The notes below the pieces were generated by a model. The model saw only the letters and a list, made by a program, of their open reading frames with translations, made no database searches and was not told the DNA's origin. The position numbers were made by a program, and so were the translations under genes. From Chryseobacterium sp. SNU WT5 (GTDB lineage Bacteria; Bacteroidota; Bacteroidia; Flavobacteriales; Weeksellaceae), in NCBI RefSeq assembly GCF_007362475.1, contig NZ_CP041687.1, positions 2,480,001 to 2,544,000 on the forward strand: 64,000 nucleotides of DNA. The letters are read 5' to 3'. Below, piece after piece: positions 9,385-18,314 of the stretch. Position 1 is the first letter of the stretch, and each line of letters opens with the position of its first letter.

Positions 9385-10406
9385 TGAAGACAATACTCGT
9401 TACCGGCGGTCTCGGTTATATTGGTTCCCACACGGTGGTAGAACTTTTACAAAATAATTTTGAAGTCATCATTGTAGATGATTTATCAAATTCAGAAAAA
9501 TTTATTTTAAATAATATTGAACAAGTTTCTGGAAAGAAACCCATTTTTTATCCTTTTGATTTAAGAAGAAAAGAATTGTTGGCTCAACTTTTTGATGCGC
9601 ATGAAATTGATGGTTGCATTAATTTTGCGGCTTTTAAAGCTGTAGGAGAGAGTCAGGAGAAACCTTTGGATTACTACGAAAACAATTTGTTTTCTTTGAT
9701 TAATATTTTACAGGAATTTAAAGAGAGAAATCTTTCCAATTTTATTTTTAGTTCATCTTGCACGGTTTATGGACAAGCTGATCAGCAGCCAATTGATGAG
9801 AATACTCCTTTGAAAATGCCGGAATCTTCTTACGGGAAGACGAAGCAAATGGGTGAGGAGATACTAAAAGATTTTGCGATCGCTTATCAAAAGAAAGTAT
9901 CTTTACTTCGTTACTTTAATCCAATAGGAGCACATCCTACCGCACTTTTAGGTGAGTTGCCGATTGGTATTCCTAATAATTTAGTTCCTTTCGTAACCCA
10001 AACAGCTTCTGGAATTAGAGAAAAACTTTCCATTTTTGGTAATGATTATGAAACGCTGGATGGAACAGCAGTTCGTGACTATATTTACGTAGTTGACTTG
10101 GCTAAGGCGCATGTTGCGGCTTTATTAAAATTGATGGCAGATCCTTCCGAAACTCTAATTGATATTTATAATCTGGGAACAGGAAAAGGATCATCTGTTA
10201 TGGAGGTGGTTGAAGCTTTTGAGGTTGCTAACAATGTGAAAGTGCCTTACCAGATTTGTGAACGCAGAGCAGGCGATATTACGATAGCTTATGCCAACGC
10301 GGATAAAGCCGAAAGGGAATTGGGCTGGAAAGCAAATACCTCTTTACAGGAAGCTTTGCGTACTACTTGGCAGTGGCAAAAGTATCTAGAAAACAGAAAT
10401 AAATAA
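9384..10406 (+). CDS. galE: UDP-glucose 4-epimerase
   Basis: A 340-residue extended short-chain dehydrogenase that interconverts UDP-glucose and UDP-galactose (and possibly the N-acetylated forms). The NAD-binding motif TGGLGYIGSH is at residues 7-16, the catalytic Ser at about 124 in FSSSCTVYG, and the catalytic Tyr150-x3-Lys154 in SSYGKTK. NPIGAHP and a C-terminal GWKANTSL region match GalE. Length is normal (about 338). It shares one base with the preceding aminotransferase gene and is followed by a strong terminator. Confidence 0.93.
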   Translation: MKTILVTGGLGYIGSHTVVELLQNNFEVIIVDDLSNSEKFILNNIEQVSGKKPIFYPFDLRRKELLAQLFDAHEIDGCINFAAFKAVGESQEKPLDYYENNLFSLINILQEFKERNLSNFIFSSSCTVYGQADQQPIDENTPLKMPESSYGKTKQMGEEILKDFAIAYQKKVSLLRYFNPIGAHPTALLGELPIGIPNNLVPFVTQTASGIREKLSIFGNDYETLDGTAVRDYIYVVDLAKAHVAALLKLMADPSETLIDIYNLGTGKGSSVMEVVEAFEVANNVKVPYQICERRAGDITIAYANADKAERELGWKANTSLQEALRTTWQWQKYLENRNK

Positions 10407-10421
10407 TATAGTCACAATAAT

Positions 10422-10460
10422 AAAAAAATCAGTCCCGTATTTATACAGGACTGATTTTTT
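10422..10460. terminator. Bidirectional intrinsic terminator between galE and the receptor gene
   Basis: An inverted repeat AAAAAATCAGTCC ... GGACTGATTTTTT with a 12-base loop has A-runs and T-runs on both sides. It can end galE on the plus strand and the TonB-linked receptor gene on the minus strand. Confidence 0.85.
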
Positions 10461-10484
10461 ATCTAAAGACTATTTATTTCATTA

Positions 10485-13052
10485 TTACATTGGTGGGCCT
10501 TGATCATCATCACCTGTCGCATTACTGTTAATATCTTTTTTACGTTTAGGTGCATCGATTTTGTCCCCTTGTTTGAAGCGGTAACTTAGAGAGATGCTAA
10601 ACTGTCGCGGCTGCCATTGCATGTAGCTGTATTGTGAGTAAGTAGGAGTAGTTATGAAATTTTCTCTCGAACGGGTATTGAAAATATCCTGAATGTTGAA
10701 AGAAATTGTTCCATTGCCTTTCCAGATGGTCTGGCTAGCCCCTAAGTTCACAGCATACATCGCTTCTCTTTTCGTAGATACGGTATTTTGTGCACCACGA
10801 TAAAAACCTTGTATTTGGAAACTTGTAGTTTTAGTTGGTTTAAAAGTATTTGTTAAACGGAATCTTGTAGAAAAACCATCTCCTGAGAAATCGAAATCTT
10901 CATAAGATCCTTCATTTTTATAACCATAAATATCTGCACTCCCCATAATTTTCCACCATTTGAAAGGGTCGTACGTTGCATTAATATCTAAACCATACTG
11001 AGTTTCTGTTCCGGCATTTACAGGCATCGTATAAATTACGGTATTACCATCTGTATTCACTCCGCTGTACTGATACATATTTACTTCATCCTCAGATTTT
11101 TTATAATATAGAGTCGGGTTGAAGGTGACTTTACTTTTTGATAGATTATAACCCAGTTCAAAAGAGTTTTCATAAGTAGGATCCAAATCTGGATTTCCGC
11201 TGAAAAGGTTTCTGTTGTTATTATAAGACATGAAAGGAATTAAAAAGAACGAACGTGGACGGTTAATTCTTCTTGAGTAATTCAATAACAATTGATTGTT
11301 TTTATTAAGATCATAACTTAAAAAGACGCTTGGGAAAAATTTGAGATAGTTTTTATCAACATTAATCTGCGTTGCATCACTAACTCTTTTAAAGTTGACG
11401 TTGATGTCTGTGTTTTCAGCTCTTAATCCTACTTGATATCCGAAATTGTCAATCTTGCTTTTAAATTGTGCATAACCAGCAAGAATATTTTCGTTATAAG
11501 AAGTCTTGCTTGTAAAATTTGGCAATACAGCAATTGGACCATTGTTTTTACTTTCGTCTACAAAGTAGTCGTAATCATTTTTGTTAGAGTCAAATCGTGC
11601 TCCAGCTTCAATCTTAGATGATTCTCCGATGGGCAATTCATAATCTGCTTTTGCTAAATATTTCGTGTTTTCGGAGGTTGTAAGAATGTTATTTAAAGTT
11701 AAAGTTGAATTATCAAATTCATTATCATAACCATTTTCAATGGTATTAGATTTTCCGTCGCTTTTACTTTTCTGGTAACTTCCTGCAAGTGAAATCAATT
11801 GACCATTATCGCCTATTTTCTGGTCGTAACCTAAATCTGCCTGGAATGAATTATTCGTGCTCGTTCCCATGTTCAAACGATTGGTGAACTGATCTTCTAA
11901 AACAAAAGGTACATTTGGATATCCTACTGCAAATCTGTCTTTTACAATAACGTTGTCAAAATAGTTAGTCTCTCCTGTGGATTCATTATCGAAAGTCCTG
12001 AACATTACAGAAGCGTTCAGAGTAGCCTTTTCAGTAACATCAACTAAAAAACCTGTGGTCACATTGTAATATTTACTTTCTCCTTCATTGGTCCCATTCT
12101 GAATTGATTTCATTGAAAAACCATCATTCAAAGTTTGAGGGTTTAAAAAGGAGTTGAATTCTGAATTATTTTGAGATTTATTTCTGCTGTAACCACCACC
12201 ACCATTGATGTAGTAAGTCCAAGAACCTTTTCTCCAGCTTAGATTCGTATTTAATCTCGTAGTTGGTAAATATCCTAAAGTCCCCTCTACACTACCGTTG
12301 AAACCAACTTTTTTTGATTTTTTTAATATAATGTTCAAAATACCGGCAGTTCCACTGGCTTCATATTTTGATGAAGGATTGGTGATTACTTCAATTCTTT
12401 CAATTTGATCAGCAGCAATGGACTGCAGAGCATTGGCTCCATCATCAATTCCTAACATAGAAGAAGGTTTGCCGTTGATCAGAAAACGTACATTGGAATT
12501 CCCACGCATTGAAACGGTTCCGTCTGTATCTACATCTACAGAAGGTACATTACTTAGAACATCTTGAAGATTACCACCTTTTGCAATGATGTCTAAAGAA
12601 GGATCATACACTTTTTTATCAATTTCTACACGATAAGCTTTTACGGCTTGTGCCGTAATAGTTACGCCTTGGATATCTTGTGTTTTTCCGGTTGTAACTG
12701 AGCTTTCATGTTCCACTGTAAATTTACCAAGATTTGCAGGACCAGAAATCTGCTTATTTAAAGTTGATTTTTTAAAATCAATCGCTTCGATGGTAATGTC
12801 GTAATTTCCGGGAGTTAAATCCAGTTTGTAGGTTCCTTTTTCGTCACTTAAAGTGGCGTCGCTAAAGAGTTTGTTCGCTTTATTACTAAAGGTTACAGAA
12901 GCGTAGGGAACCGCATTGTTTTGCTTGTCCGCAATGGTGCCAGTTACATTAACCTTTTGTTGCGCAAAAGCTAAACTTGCTGCTCCCAAAACGAAAGTTA
13001 ATCCTAAAGACCGTTTTTTGATAATTGATGCAATCTCAATTTTGTTGCTCAT
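10485..13052 (-). CDS. TonB-dependent receptor-like outer-membrane beta-barrel protein
   Basis: An 855-residue outer-membrane protein. A signal peptide (about residues 1-30) ends ASLAFAQ. It is followed by a carboxypeptidase-regulatory-like beta domain (NVTGTIADKQNNAVPYASVTF, about 32-120), a plug-like domain (GGNLQDVLSNVPSVDVDTDGT, then QIERIEVITNPSSKYEA and GTAGILNIILKK) and a long beta-barrel of the OMP_b-brl family that closes with FSISLSYRFKQGDKID. The architecture is that of a SusC/TonB-type receptor without an adjacent SusD gene, so a carbohydrate-uptake role is not supported; iron, cofactor or peptide uptake are possible. The C-terminal tail is Lys/Asp-rich and ends DDDQGPPM. A palindrome lies in its promoter region. 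Confidence 0.85.
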   Translation of the reverse strand: MSNKIEIASIIKKRSLGLTFVLGAASLAFAQQKVNVTGTIADKQNNAVPYASVTFSNKANKLFSDATLSDEKGTYKLDLTPGNYDITIEAIDFKKSTLNKQISGPANLGKFTVEHESSVTTGKTQDIQGVTITAQAVKAYRVEIDKKVYDPSLDIIAKGGNLQDVLSNVPSVDVDTDGTVSMRGNSNVRFLINGKPSSMLGIDDGANALQSIAADQIERIEVITNPSSKYEASGTAGILNIILKKSKKVGFNGSVEGTLGYLPTTRLNTNLSWRKGSWTYYINGGGGYSRNKSQNNSEFNSFLNPQTLNDGFSMKSIQNGTNEGESKYYNVTTGFLVDVTEKATLNASVMFRTFDNESTGETNYFDNVIVKDRFAVGYPNVPFVLEDQFTNRLNMGTSTNNSFQADLGYDQKIGDNGQLISLAGSYQKSKSDGKSNTIENGYDNEFDNSTLTLNNILTTSENTKYLAKADYELPIGESSKIEAGARFDSNKNDYDYFVDESKNNGPIAVLPNFTSKTSYNENILAGYAQFKSKIDNFGYQVGLRAENTDINVNFKRVSDATQINVDKNYLKFFPSVFLSYDLNKNNQLLLNYSRRINRPRSFFLIPFMSYNNNRNLFSGNPDLDPTYENSFELGYNLSKSKVTFNPTLYYKKSEDEVNMYQYSGVNTDGNTVIYTMPVNAGTETQYGLDINATYDPFKWWKIMGSADIYGYKNEGSYEDFDFSGDGFSTRFRLTNTFKPTKTTSFQIQGFYRGAQNTVSTKREAMYAVNLGASQTIWKGNGTISFNIQDIFNTRSRENFITTPTYSQYSYMQWQPRQFSISLSYRFKQGDKIDAPKRKKDINSNATGDDDQGPPM

Positions 13053-13087
13053 AATTTTAGTTTAAACTATACAGATTGTTTTTTAGT

Positions 13088-13111
13088 ACAAAAGTTAAAT
13101 TAAACTTTTGT
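13088..13111. promoter_or_regulatory. Palindrome upstream of the TonB-linked receptor gene
   Basis: ACAAAAGTT and AACTTTTGT are perfect 9-base inverted arms around a 6-base AT spacer, 36 bases upstream of the receptor start codon. The position suits an operator for a dimeric regulator, but no known site was recognised. Confidence 0.35.
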
Positions 13112-13178
13112 TTAAATATTTCTAAATTTTCAAAAAATCTCTAATTTTTTGATTTGTAATGAAATAGTAGAATAAATG

Positions 13179-14216
13179 TTATTTGATGTTTTTAGAATTG
13201 AGCCATTGCTGGTATGCTTTTGCGTTTATTTCGTGCTGCGCAGCGCTGGCTGTAAATTTGTGAAATCCAAACTTTGCAGGATCTGCACACATATAAATGA
13301 AATTATTACTTTCTGAATTGAGAACCGCATCAACCGAATTCTTATCAACCATACAGATTGGTCCTGGTGGAATACCTGCCGAAAAATACGTGTTATATGG
13401 AGAAGCTTCCTTTAAATGTTTATAGAAAACTCTTCTGATTGGATCTCCCTGGAAATTATTCGCTTTACTTACCGCATAAATAACCGTAGGGTCACTTTGT
13501 AATTTCATTCCTTTTCTGTGACGATTCAGATACAGGCCTGCAACCGTTTTCATTTCGTCAGGTTTACCGCCGGTTTCTTTATATACCAATGATGCCAACG
13601 CGTAGATTTGGTCACGACTTAACCCTAAACTTTGCTCTTTTGCTTTGCGTTCGGGTGTCCAGAAATGATCATATTCTTTTTCAAACTTTTTAAAGAAATC
13701 TTCAGGAGTGACGGTCCAGAAAAAATTGTAAGTATCAATGAAAAAATATTTCTTAAGATCTTCCGCATTTGTAAGACCTTTTTCACTTGCGATTTTATTC
13801 AAATCTTTTGCAAATCTTAAAGAGTCTAGTTCTGTTTTTTTGGCGACTTTTCCAATCATTTGATAGACGGTAAAAAAGTCTCCAATTCGGAAAGTATTTT
13901 CAGTTTGATTTCCGGCTTTAATCATATTCACTAAATCAGTGTTACTGGTTCCTGATTTAATTCGATAACGACCTGCCCGAAAAAAACGGGACATATTTTT
14001 ACTTGTTGCCACTTCAGCAAACTGTTCCTTATTCTTGATATAAGGAGTAATCGAGTCTAATATAGAATTGAAATTTGCAGAGTGCGGAATAAGCACATAA
14101 CCTTCTTTGGTTACATTGTTTCCGTAATATTTCTTATAATATTGATATCCAAAAAAACTTCCGATTGCAAAAATCAGAAATACAATGATCGAAATAATCC
14201 CAACGTTTATTTTCAT
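13179..14216 (-). CDS. mltG: Endolytic peptidoglycan transglycosylase MltG
   Basis: A 345-residue YceG/MltG protein that cleaves nascent glycan strands at the outer face of the inner membrane and so limits strand length. One N-terminal transmembrane helix (about residues 4-26) precedes a LysM-like subdomain. The catalytic domain contains ALASLVYKETGGKPDEM with the catalytic Glu, AGLYLNRHRKGMKLQSDPTVIYAV, and SPYNTY ... GIPPGPICMV, all strongly conserved in the family. Length is typical. It lies 18 bases downstream of dapF on the same strand. The pairing is sensible, since dapF supplies meso-diaminopimelate for the same wall. Confidence 0.95.
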   Translation of the reverse strand: MKINVGIISIIVFLIFAIGSFFGYQYYKKYYGNNVTKEGYVLIPHSANFNSILDSITPYIKNKEQFAEVATSKNMSRFFRAGRYRIKSGTSNTDLVNMIKAGNQTENTFRIGDFFTVYQMIGKVAKKTELDSLRFAKDLNKIASEKGLTNAEDLKKYFFIDTYNFFWTVTPEDFFKKFEKEYDHFWTPERKAKEQSLGLSRDQIYALASLVYKETGGKPDEMKTVAGLYLNRHRKGMKLQSDPTVIYAVSKANNFQGDPIRRVFYKHLKEASPYNTYFSAGIPPGPICMVDKNSVDAVLNSESNNFIYMCADPAKFGFHKFTASAAQHEINAKAYQQWLNSKNIK

Positions 14217-14234
14217 AAATTCAATTGATATACC

Positions 14235-15011
14235 TTATATATTAATTTTGCCTTTAAATACCTGCTTTGCCGGACCTTCTAACCAAATGTTTTTAAAGCC
14301 TGCTCCGTCCTGTTCAGCATAAACTTTTAAATTTCCACCCAGAACTTTTACTTTTACAGAAGATTGGTTTTTATCTTTTAGAAAAACCAATGCTGATGCA
14401 GTTGCACCGGTTCCACAACTGAAAGTTTCATCTTCCACTCCTCTTTCGTAAGTTCGAATGAAGATCTCATCTTCATAAATTTTTTCCACGAAATTCACAT
14501 TGATTCCTTCTTGACAATAAGACGCAGAATTTCTAATTATGTTACCATTTTCGTAAACTTTATAATTCTTTAACTTTTCTACGAAGGTTACATAGTGTGG
14601 AGAACCTGTATTTAACTCGAAATTTCCGTCAATTCTTTTAATTGATTCTACATCAATCATCTTTAATTTTATTACACCATTTTGAATTTCTGCTTCGTGT
14701 AGACCGTCAATCGCGATAAAAGTGACGTGGCCTTCGAATAGGTCGAGGAAATGAGCAAAGGCAACAATGCATCTTCCACCGTTTCCGCACATCGTACTTT
14801 CATTACCATCAGAATTGTAATAAACCATTTTAAAATTTGCAGAAGCATCATTTTCTAATAAAATCAATCCATCACCACCGATGCCAAAACGTCGGTCACA
14901 TATTTTTTCTATAATTTGCTGATCTTTAGGAAACTGTAAATCCCGGTTATCGATCATTACGAAATCATTTCCTGTTCCTTGGTACTTAAAAAATTCGATG
15001 GTATTTTGCAT
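14235..15011 (-). CDS. dapF: Diaminopimelate epimerase
   Basis: Converts LL- to meso-diaminopimelate by a two-base mechanism with two cysteines, in lysine and peptidoglycan synthesis. From the chosen start (MQNTIEFFKYQGTGNDF) the acid/base cysteines are Cys75 in MCGNGGRC and Cys199 in FSCGTGATAS, both with the invariant surroundings. Length is 258 residues, which is normal. An upstream in-frame ATG at 15035 would add eight residues (M-R-V-N-T-F-Y-F) that have no counterpart in the family, so I use the Met at 15011. It is followed by mltG in an operon. Confidence 0.95.
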   Translation of the reverse strand: MQNTIEFFKYQGTGNDFVMIDNRDLQFPKDQQIIEKICDRRFGIGGDGLILLENDASANFKMVYYNSDGNESTMCGNGGRCIVAFAHFLDLFEGHVTFIAIDGLHEAEIQNGVIKLKMIDVESIKRIDGNFELNTGSPHYVTFVEKLKNYKVYENGNIIRNSASYCQEGINVNFVEKIYEDEIFIRTYERGVEDETFSCGTGATASALVFLKDKNQSSVKVKVLGGNLKVYAEQDGAGFKNIWLEGPAKQVFKGKINI

Positions 15012-15099
15012 AAAATAAAAGGTATTTACCCTCATGATTTTGGGACTGCAAAGATACTTAAAACTTTATCAATCAAAGAGAAAGTGAACATTGATAAAA

Positions 15100-15771
15100 T
15101 TAGTTAATGTGCTTTCCTTGACTTGTTTTCTTCCATTCAAAATATCCGACAAATGCCATTGCAGTGAAAACGAAAAATTGAAGAGAGGTTATCCCTAAAC
15201 CTTTGTAAATCATCATCGGGATACATATTAAATCACCTACGATCCAAAAGATCCAGTTTTCGATTTTCCTTTTTGCCATCAACCACATTCCCACCAAGAA
15301 TATTGCGGTTGTAAGGACATCTAACCAATTTGCCCAATCCAAATGATACAATCCAAGTTGAACATTTTCCATTGAAAAATGATTATCAATAAAAGGTTTG
15401 TAATAATAAACGATGGTTACTAATAGTAAGCTGATCAGGAATAAAGCGGTTGCGAAAACCCATTCCTTGTTTGTTGCCCAAGAAACCTCAACATGAATAT
15501 GATCCTTAGAACTTCTTGACCACAAAATCCATCCGTAAATACTCATCACCGTGTAGTAAAAATTAATCATCATGTCCCCAAGCAATCCAAATTTATAGAG
15601 GATATAGACATATAAAACAGTAGAAATAATTCCGGTAGGATAGACCCAAATATTTTTTCGAATTGAAAAAAATACACTTAATAAACCAAAAATAGTTGCG
15701 GTTATTTCGAGTGCTATTTGATAACCGTCATAAGACTCGTAAGGTTGTAAAAACAGATCGTAAAAATTCAT
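15100..15771 (-). CDS. pnuC: PnuC-family nicotinamide riboside transporter
   Basis: A 223-residue integral membrane protein with about seven helices (for example 20-38, 43-61, 68-86, 107-126, 147-165 and 175-205). The PnuC landmarks WVYPTGIISTVLYVYILYKF, a Trp/Tyr-rich YGWILWSRS, and the C-terminal DLICIPMMIYKGLGITSLQF repeat half are visible. PnuC proteins move nicotinamide riboside by facilitated diffusion; related PnuT proteins carry thiamine. No TPP riboswitch core is seen upstream, so nicotinamide riboside is the more likely substrate. The gene lies downstream of the Crp/Fnr gene on the same strand, separated by 189 bases. Confidence 0.88.
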   Translation of the reverse strand: MNFYDLFLQPYESYDGYQIALEITATIFGLLSVFFSIRKNIWVYPTGIISTVLYVYILYKFGLLGDMMINFYYTVMSIYGWILWSRSSKDHIHVEVSWATNKEWVFATALFLISLLLVTIVYYYKPFIDNHFSMENVQLGLYHLDWANWLDVLTTAIFLVGMWLMAKRKIENWIFWIVGDLICIPMMIYKGLGITSLQFFVFTAMAFVGYFEWKKTSQGKHIN

Positions 15772-15828
15772 GGTCTCAAAGATAAGAATTTCAGTAAATA
15801 AATTGAGGTGGGAAAGATGTGGGTATGC

Positions 15829-15850
15829 GGTCTCTAACGTAAATGAGACC
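15829..15850. repeat. Hairpin in the pnuC leader region
   Basis: GGTCTC - 10 bases - GAGACC is a perfect 6-base inverted repeat, 58 bases upstream of pnuC. The 6-mer GGTCTC occurs again just before the pnuC start codon (15772-15777). No T-run follows, so this is not an obvious terminator. A regulatory hairpin is possible. Confidence 0.25.
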
Positions 15851-15960
15851 CAATGAATATGGTTTGATTATTTCCAGAGTAAGAGTTTCAACTCGGAAGC
15901 TTCAGAATTTTACTGAAATAGTAGTAATAATTCAGTCAGGTGGAGAACATCTTATAGATA

Positions 15961-16569
15961 TTACAGAAGCTCAATTTTATTTCGGGACAGAATAAGTAAT
16001 TTCTCTTTTTCCATTTGTTTTAAAACGCGACTCGCAGCTTCTCGGGTAATTCCAAGTTCATCTGCCAATTGCTGATGGGTTACTGAAATTTCTTTTGAGT
16101 TGTAAAGCTGCGTTTTCTGTTTGATTAAATGCAAAAGGCGAGTGTCAATTTTTTGAAAAGCCACAGAATTCACAATATGAAGTAATTCTTCAAAACGTTT
16201 TTGATAAAGATTAAAAATAAAATCTGTCCAGTCTGGATATTTTTTTACCCAATCTTTAGCCTTATCTGCAGGAATCATCATCAATTCTGCATCTTCCTCT
16301 ACAAGTGCTTTGATTGTAGAAGTTTCATTTTTCATTCCGGCAAGTATCGAAACAATGCAGCTTTCACCAGGAGTTAAGTAATAGAGTAGAATTTCGCGTC
16401 CATCATTTTCGGTACGAAATACTTTAATGCTTCCCGAAATTACCACAGGGATATTTTTGATATATGAATCCATATTGATAATGGTTTCACCGGCAGAAAA
16501 ATGTTTAAGATTGCCAGAATCTTGAATCTCTTTAACCAAGTCTGCCTGGAAAATTTCTGTTAAAATCAT
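15961..16569 (-). CDS. Crp/Fnr-family transcriptional regulator
   Basis: A 202-residue cytoplasmic regulator. A cyclic-nucleotide-binding-like domain covers about residues 15-115 (SGSIKVFRTENDGREILLYYLTPGESC) and a winged helix-turn-helix about 140-195 (VTHQQLADELGITREAASRVLKQME). The cysteine pattern of Fnr is absent: only one Cys (in GESCIVS) is visible, so an iron-sulfur oxygen sensor is unlikely. Nor is a complete cAMP pocket convincing. The ligand is unknown. It is divergent from an amino-acid permease across 215 bases, which makes that permease a candidate target. Confidence 0.85.
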   Translation of the reverse strand: MILTEIFQADLVKEIQDSGNLKHFSAGETIINMDSYIKNIPVVISGSIKVFRTENDGREILLYYLTPGESCIVSILAGMKNETSTIKALVEEDAELMMIPADKAKDWVKKYPDWTDFIFNLYQKRFEELLHIVNSVAFQKIDTRLLHLIKQKTQLYNSKEISVTHQQLADELGITREAASRVLKQMEKEKLLILSRNKIELL

Positions 16570-16755
16570 GGCTTAAAGTTAAAGAATATTTAGTTCGAAA
16601 AAATTTCATAATTTTAAACAGGTAACTTTAGAAGTAGTTTTTTTTCTTTTTTTAAGGTTTTCCAACTTCCATATGGATATCAATGTTTTATCTGTTATCA
16701 AACAATTTTTCAAAAAGAAATTGGTGAATTATAGTTAATAATTACTAATTTTTTA

Positions 16756-16763
16756 TATTTTTG
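16756..16763 (+). promoter_or_regulatory. -7 promoter element (TATTTTTG) of the amino-acid permease
   Basis: An exact TAnnTTTG match 21 bases before the ATG at 16785. The nearest upstream TTG (16722-16724) is 31 bases away, which is too far. The TTG of this element has to be rejected as a translation start (see the permease). Confidence 0.45.
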
Positions 16764-16784
16764 GAAATCTTAAACAAATATAAC

Positions 16785-18263
16785 ATGTCAAATCTTTGGA
16801 AAACTAAATCTCTTGCCCAACTTCTGCAAACTGCGGATGAGTCGGAAAAGGGATTAAAAAGAACACTGAGTGCAGCGTCACTGGTGGCTTTAGGAATTGG
16901 AGCAATTATCGGAGCCGGCTTATTCTCACTAACAGGAATTGCGTCTGCAGAAAATGCAGGACCTGCTGTGGTGTACTCTTTTATATTAGCAGCTCTTGGT
17001 TGTGCCTTTGCGGGTTTATGTTATGCAGAATTTGCATCAATGATCCCTGTGGCAGGTAGTGCATATACTTATTCTTATGCTACCATGGGAGAATTTATGG
17101 CTTGGATTATTGGATGGGATTTGGTTTTAGAATATGCTCTTGGAGCAGCTACAGTTGCGGCTTCATGGTCACAATACGTCGCGAAGTTTATGTTGACCTT
17201 CGGGGTCACATTGCCAAATTCTTTGTTACATGGTCCTTGGGATGAAACCCCAGGTTATTTAAATTTACCAGCGATTATCATTATCTGTCTGCTTTCTTTA
17301 CTTCTAATCAAAGGAACTAAGGAATCAGCATTGATCAATAATATTTTAGTAATTCTAAAAGTAACAGTTGTATTAGTATTTATCGCACTTGGATGGGGTT
17401 TTATTAATCCGGCGAATCATGATCCATTTATCCCGATTAACCAAGGAGAAGTGCTTATGTCTCAAGGTAAGATGGGCTTCTTTGAGTTTTTCCATAGTGA
17501 TTATTTCGGTAAATATGGATGGAGCGGTATCTTAAGAGGAGCTGGGGTTGTATTCTTTGCTTTTATTGGATTTGATGCGGTAAGTACTGCAGCACAGGAA
17601 GCAAAAAACCCACAGAAAGGCATGCCAATCGGAATTATTGGATCTCTAATTATCTGTACCGTTTTATATGTATTGTTCTCTTATGTATTGACAGGATTAG
17701 AAAATTATGTAAACTTCAAAGGGGATGCGAGTCCAGTAACGACCGCATTCGCTAAGACAGGATATACGTTCTTAAATGCAGCCCTAACAATTGCTATTAT
17801 CGCAGGATATACTTCTGTAATGTTGGTGATGTTGATGGGACAGAGTAGAGTATTCTATAGCATGAGTGTTGATGGATTATTGCCGAAGTTCTTCAGTGAT
17901 CTGCATTCAAAAAGTAGTACGCCGTGGAAAACTAATGTAGTTTTTATGATTTTCGTAAGTTTATTTGCTGGTTTTGTACCCGTATCAGACTTAGGACACA
18001 TGGTAAGTATTGGTACTTTGTTCGCATTCTCACTTGTATGTATCGGAATTATTGTCATGAGAAAAACGAATCCAGATGCCGTTCGTGGTTTCCGCGTTCC
18101 TTTAGTGCCATTTCTGCCAATTCTAGGTGTGGTCATCTGTGTAGCATTGATGGCTGGTTTACCAATAGAAAGTTGGGAGCGACTGGGGATTTGGTTAGCC
18201 TTAGGGTTGATAATTTATTTCCTCTACGGTCAGAAAAATTCAAAAATTAATGATACTCATTAA
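16785..18263 (+). CDS. APC-family amino-acid permease
   Basis: A 492-residue inner-membrane transporter with about 12-13 helices. The first helix carries the APC signature ALGIGAIIGAGLFSLTG with the unwound Gly-rich segment that binds the amino-acid backbone. YAEFASMIPVAGSAYTYSYATMGEFMAWIIGWDL follows. The pattern is that of the cationic amino acid transporter (CAT/YfnA) branch. An in-frame TTG at 16761 would extend the protein, but it is part of the -7 promoter element, so the ATG at 16785 (M-S-N-L-W-K) is used. A second, longer member of the same family lies at 23178-24866. Expression may be linked to the divergent Crp/Fnr gene. Confidence 0.88.
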   Translation: MSNLWKTKSLAQLLQTADESEKGLKRTLSAASLVALGIGAIIGAGLFSLTGIASAENAGPAVVYSFILAALGCAFAGLCYAEFASMIPVAGSAYTYSYATMGEFMAWIIGWDLVLEYALGAATVAASWSQYVAKFMLTFGVTLPNSLLHGPWDETPGYLNLPAIIIICLLSLLLIKGTKESALINNILVILKVTVVLVFIALGWGFINPANHDPFIPINQGEVLMSQGKMGFFEFFHSDYFGKYGWSGILRGAGVVFFAFIGFDAVSTAAQEAKNPQKGMPIGIIGSLIICTVLYVLFSYVLTGLENYVNFKGDASPVTTAFAKTGYTFLNAALTIAIIAGYTSVMLVMLMGQSRVFYSMSVDGLLPKFFSDLHSKSSTPWKTNVVFMIFVSLFAGFVPVSDLGHMVSIGTLFAFSLVCIGIIVMRKTNPDAVRGFRVPLVPFLPILGVVICVALMAGLPIESWERLGIWLALGLIIYFLYGQKNSKINDTH

Positions 18264-18265
18264 AA

Positions 18266-18300
18266 AATATAATCCCATCTTTATAAGGTGGGATTTTTAA
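18266..18300 (+). terminator. Intrinsic terminator of the permease gene
   Basis: AATCCCA - 11 bases - TGGGATT followed by TTT, with an upstream A-run, immediately after the permease stop codon. Confidence 0.75.
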
Positions 18301-18314
18301 TATCCTTAAAGCTT

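Noticed and set aside
15772-15960. TPP riboswitch upstream of pnuC
   Set aside because: The CTGAGA and ACC-type core segments are absent on either strand, unlike at 60457-60530.
18288-18314. Upstream GTG start for the YCF48-like gene
   Set aside because: It lies in the terminator stem of the preceding permease gene; the signal peptide begins at ATG 18315.
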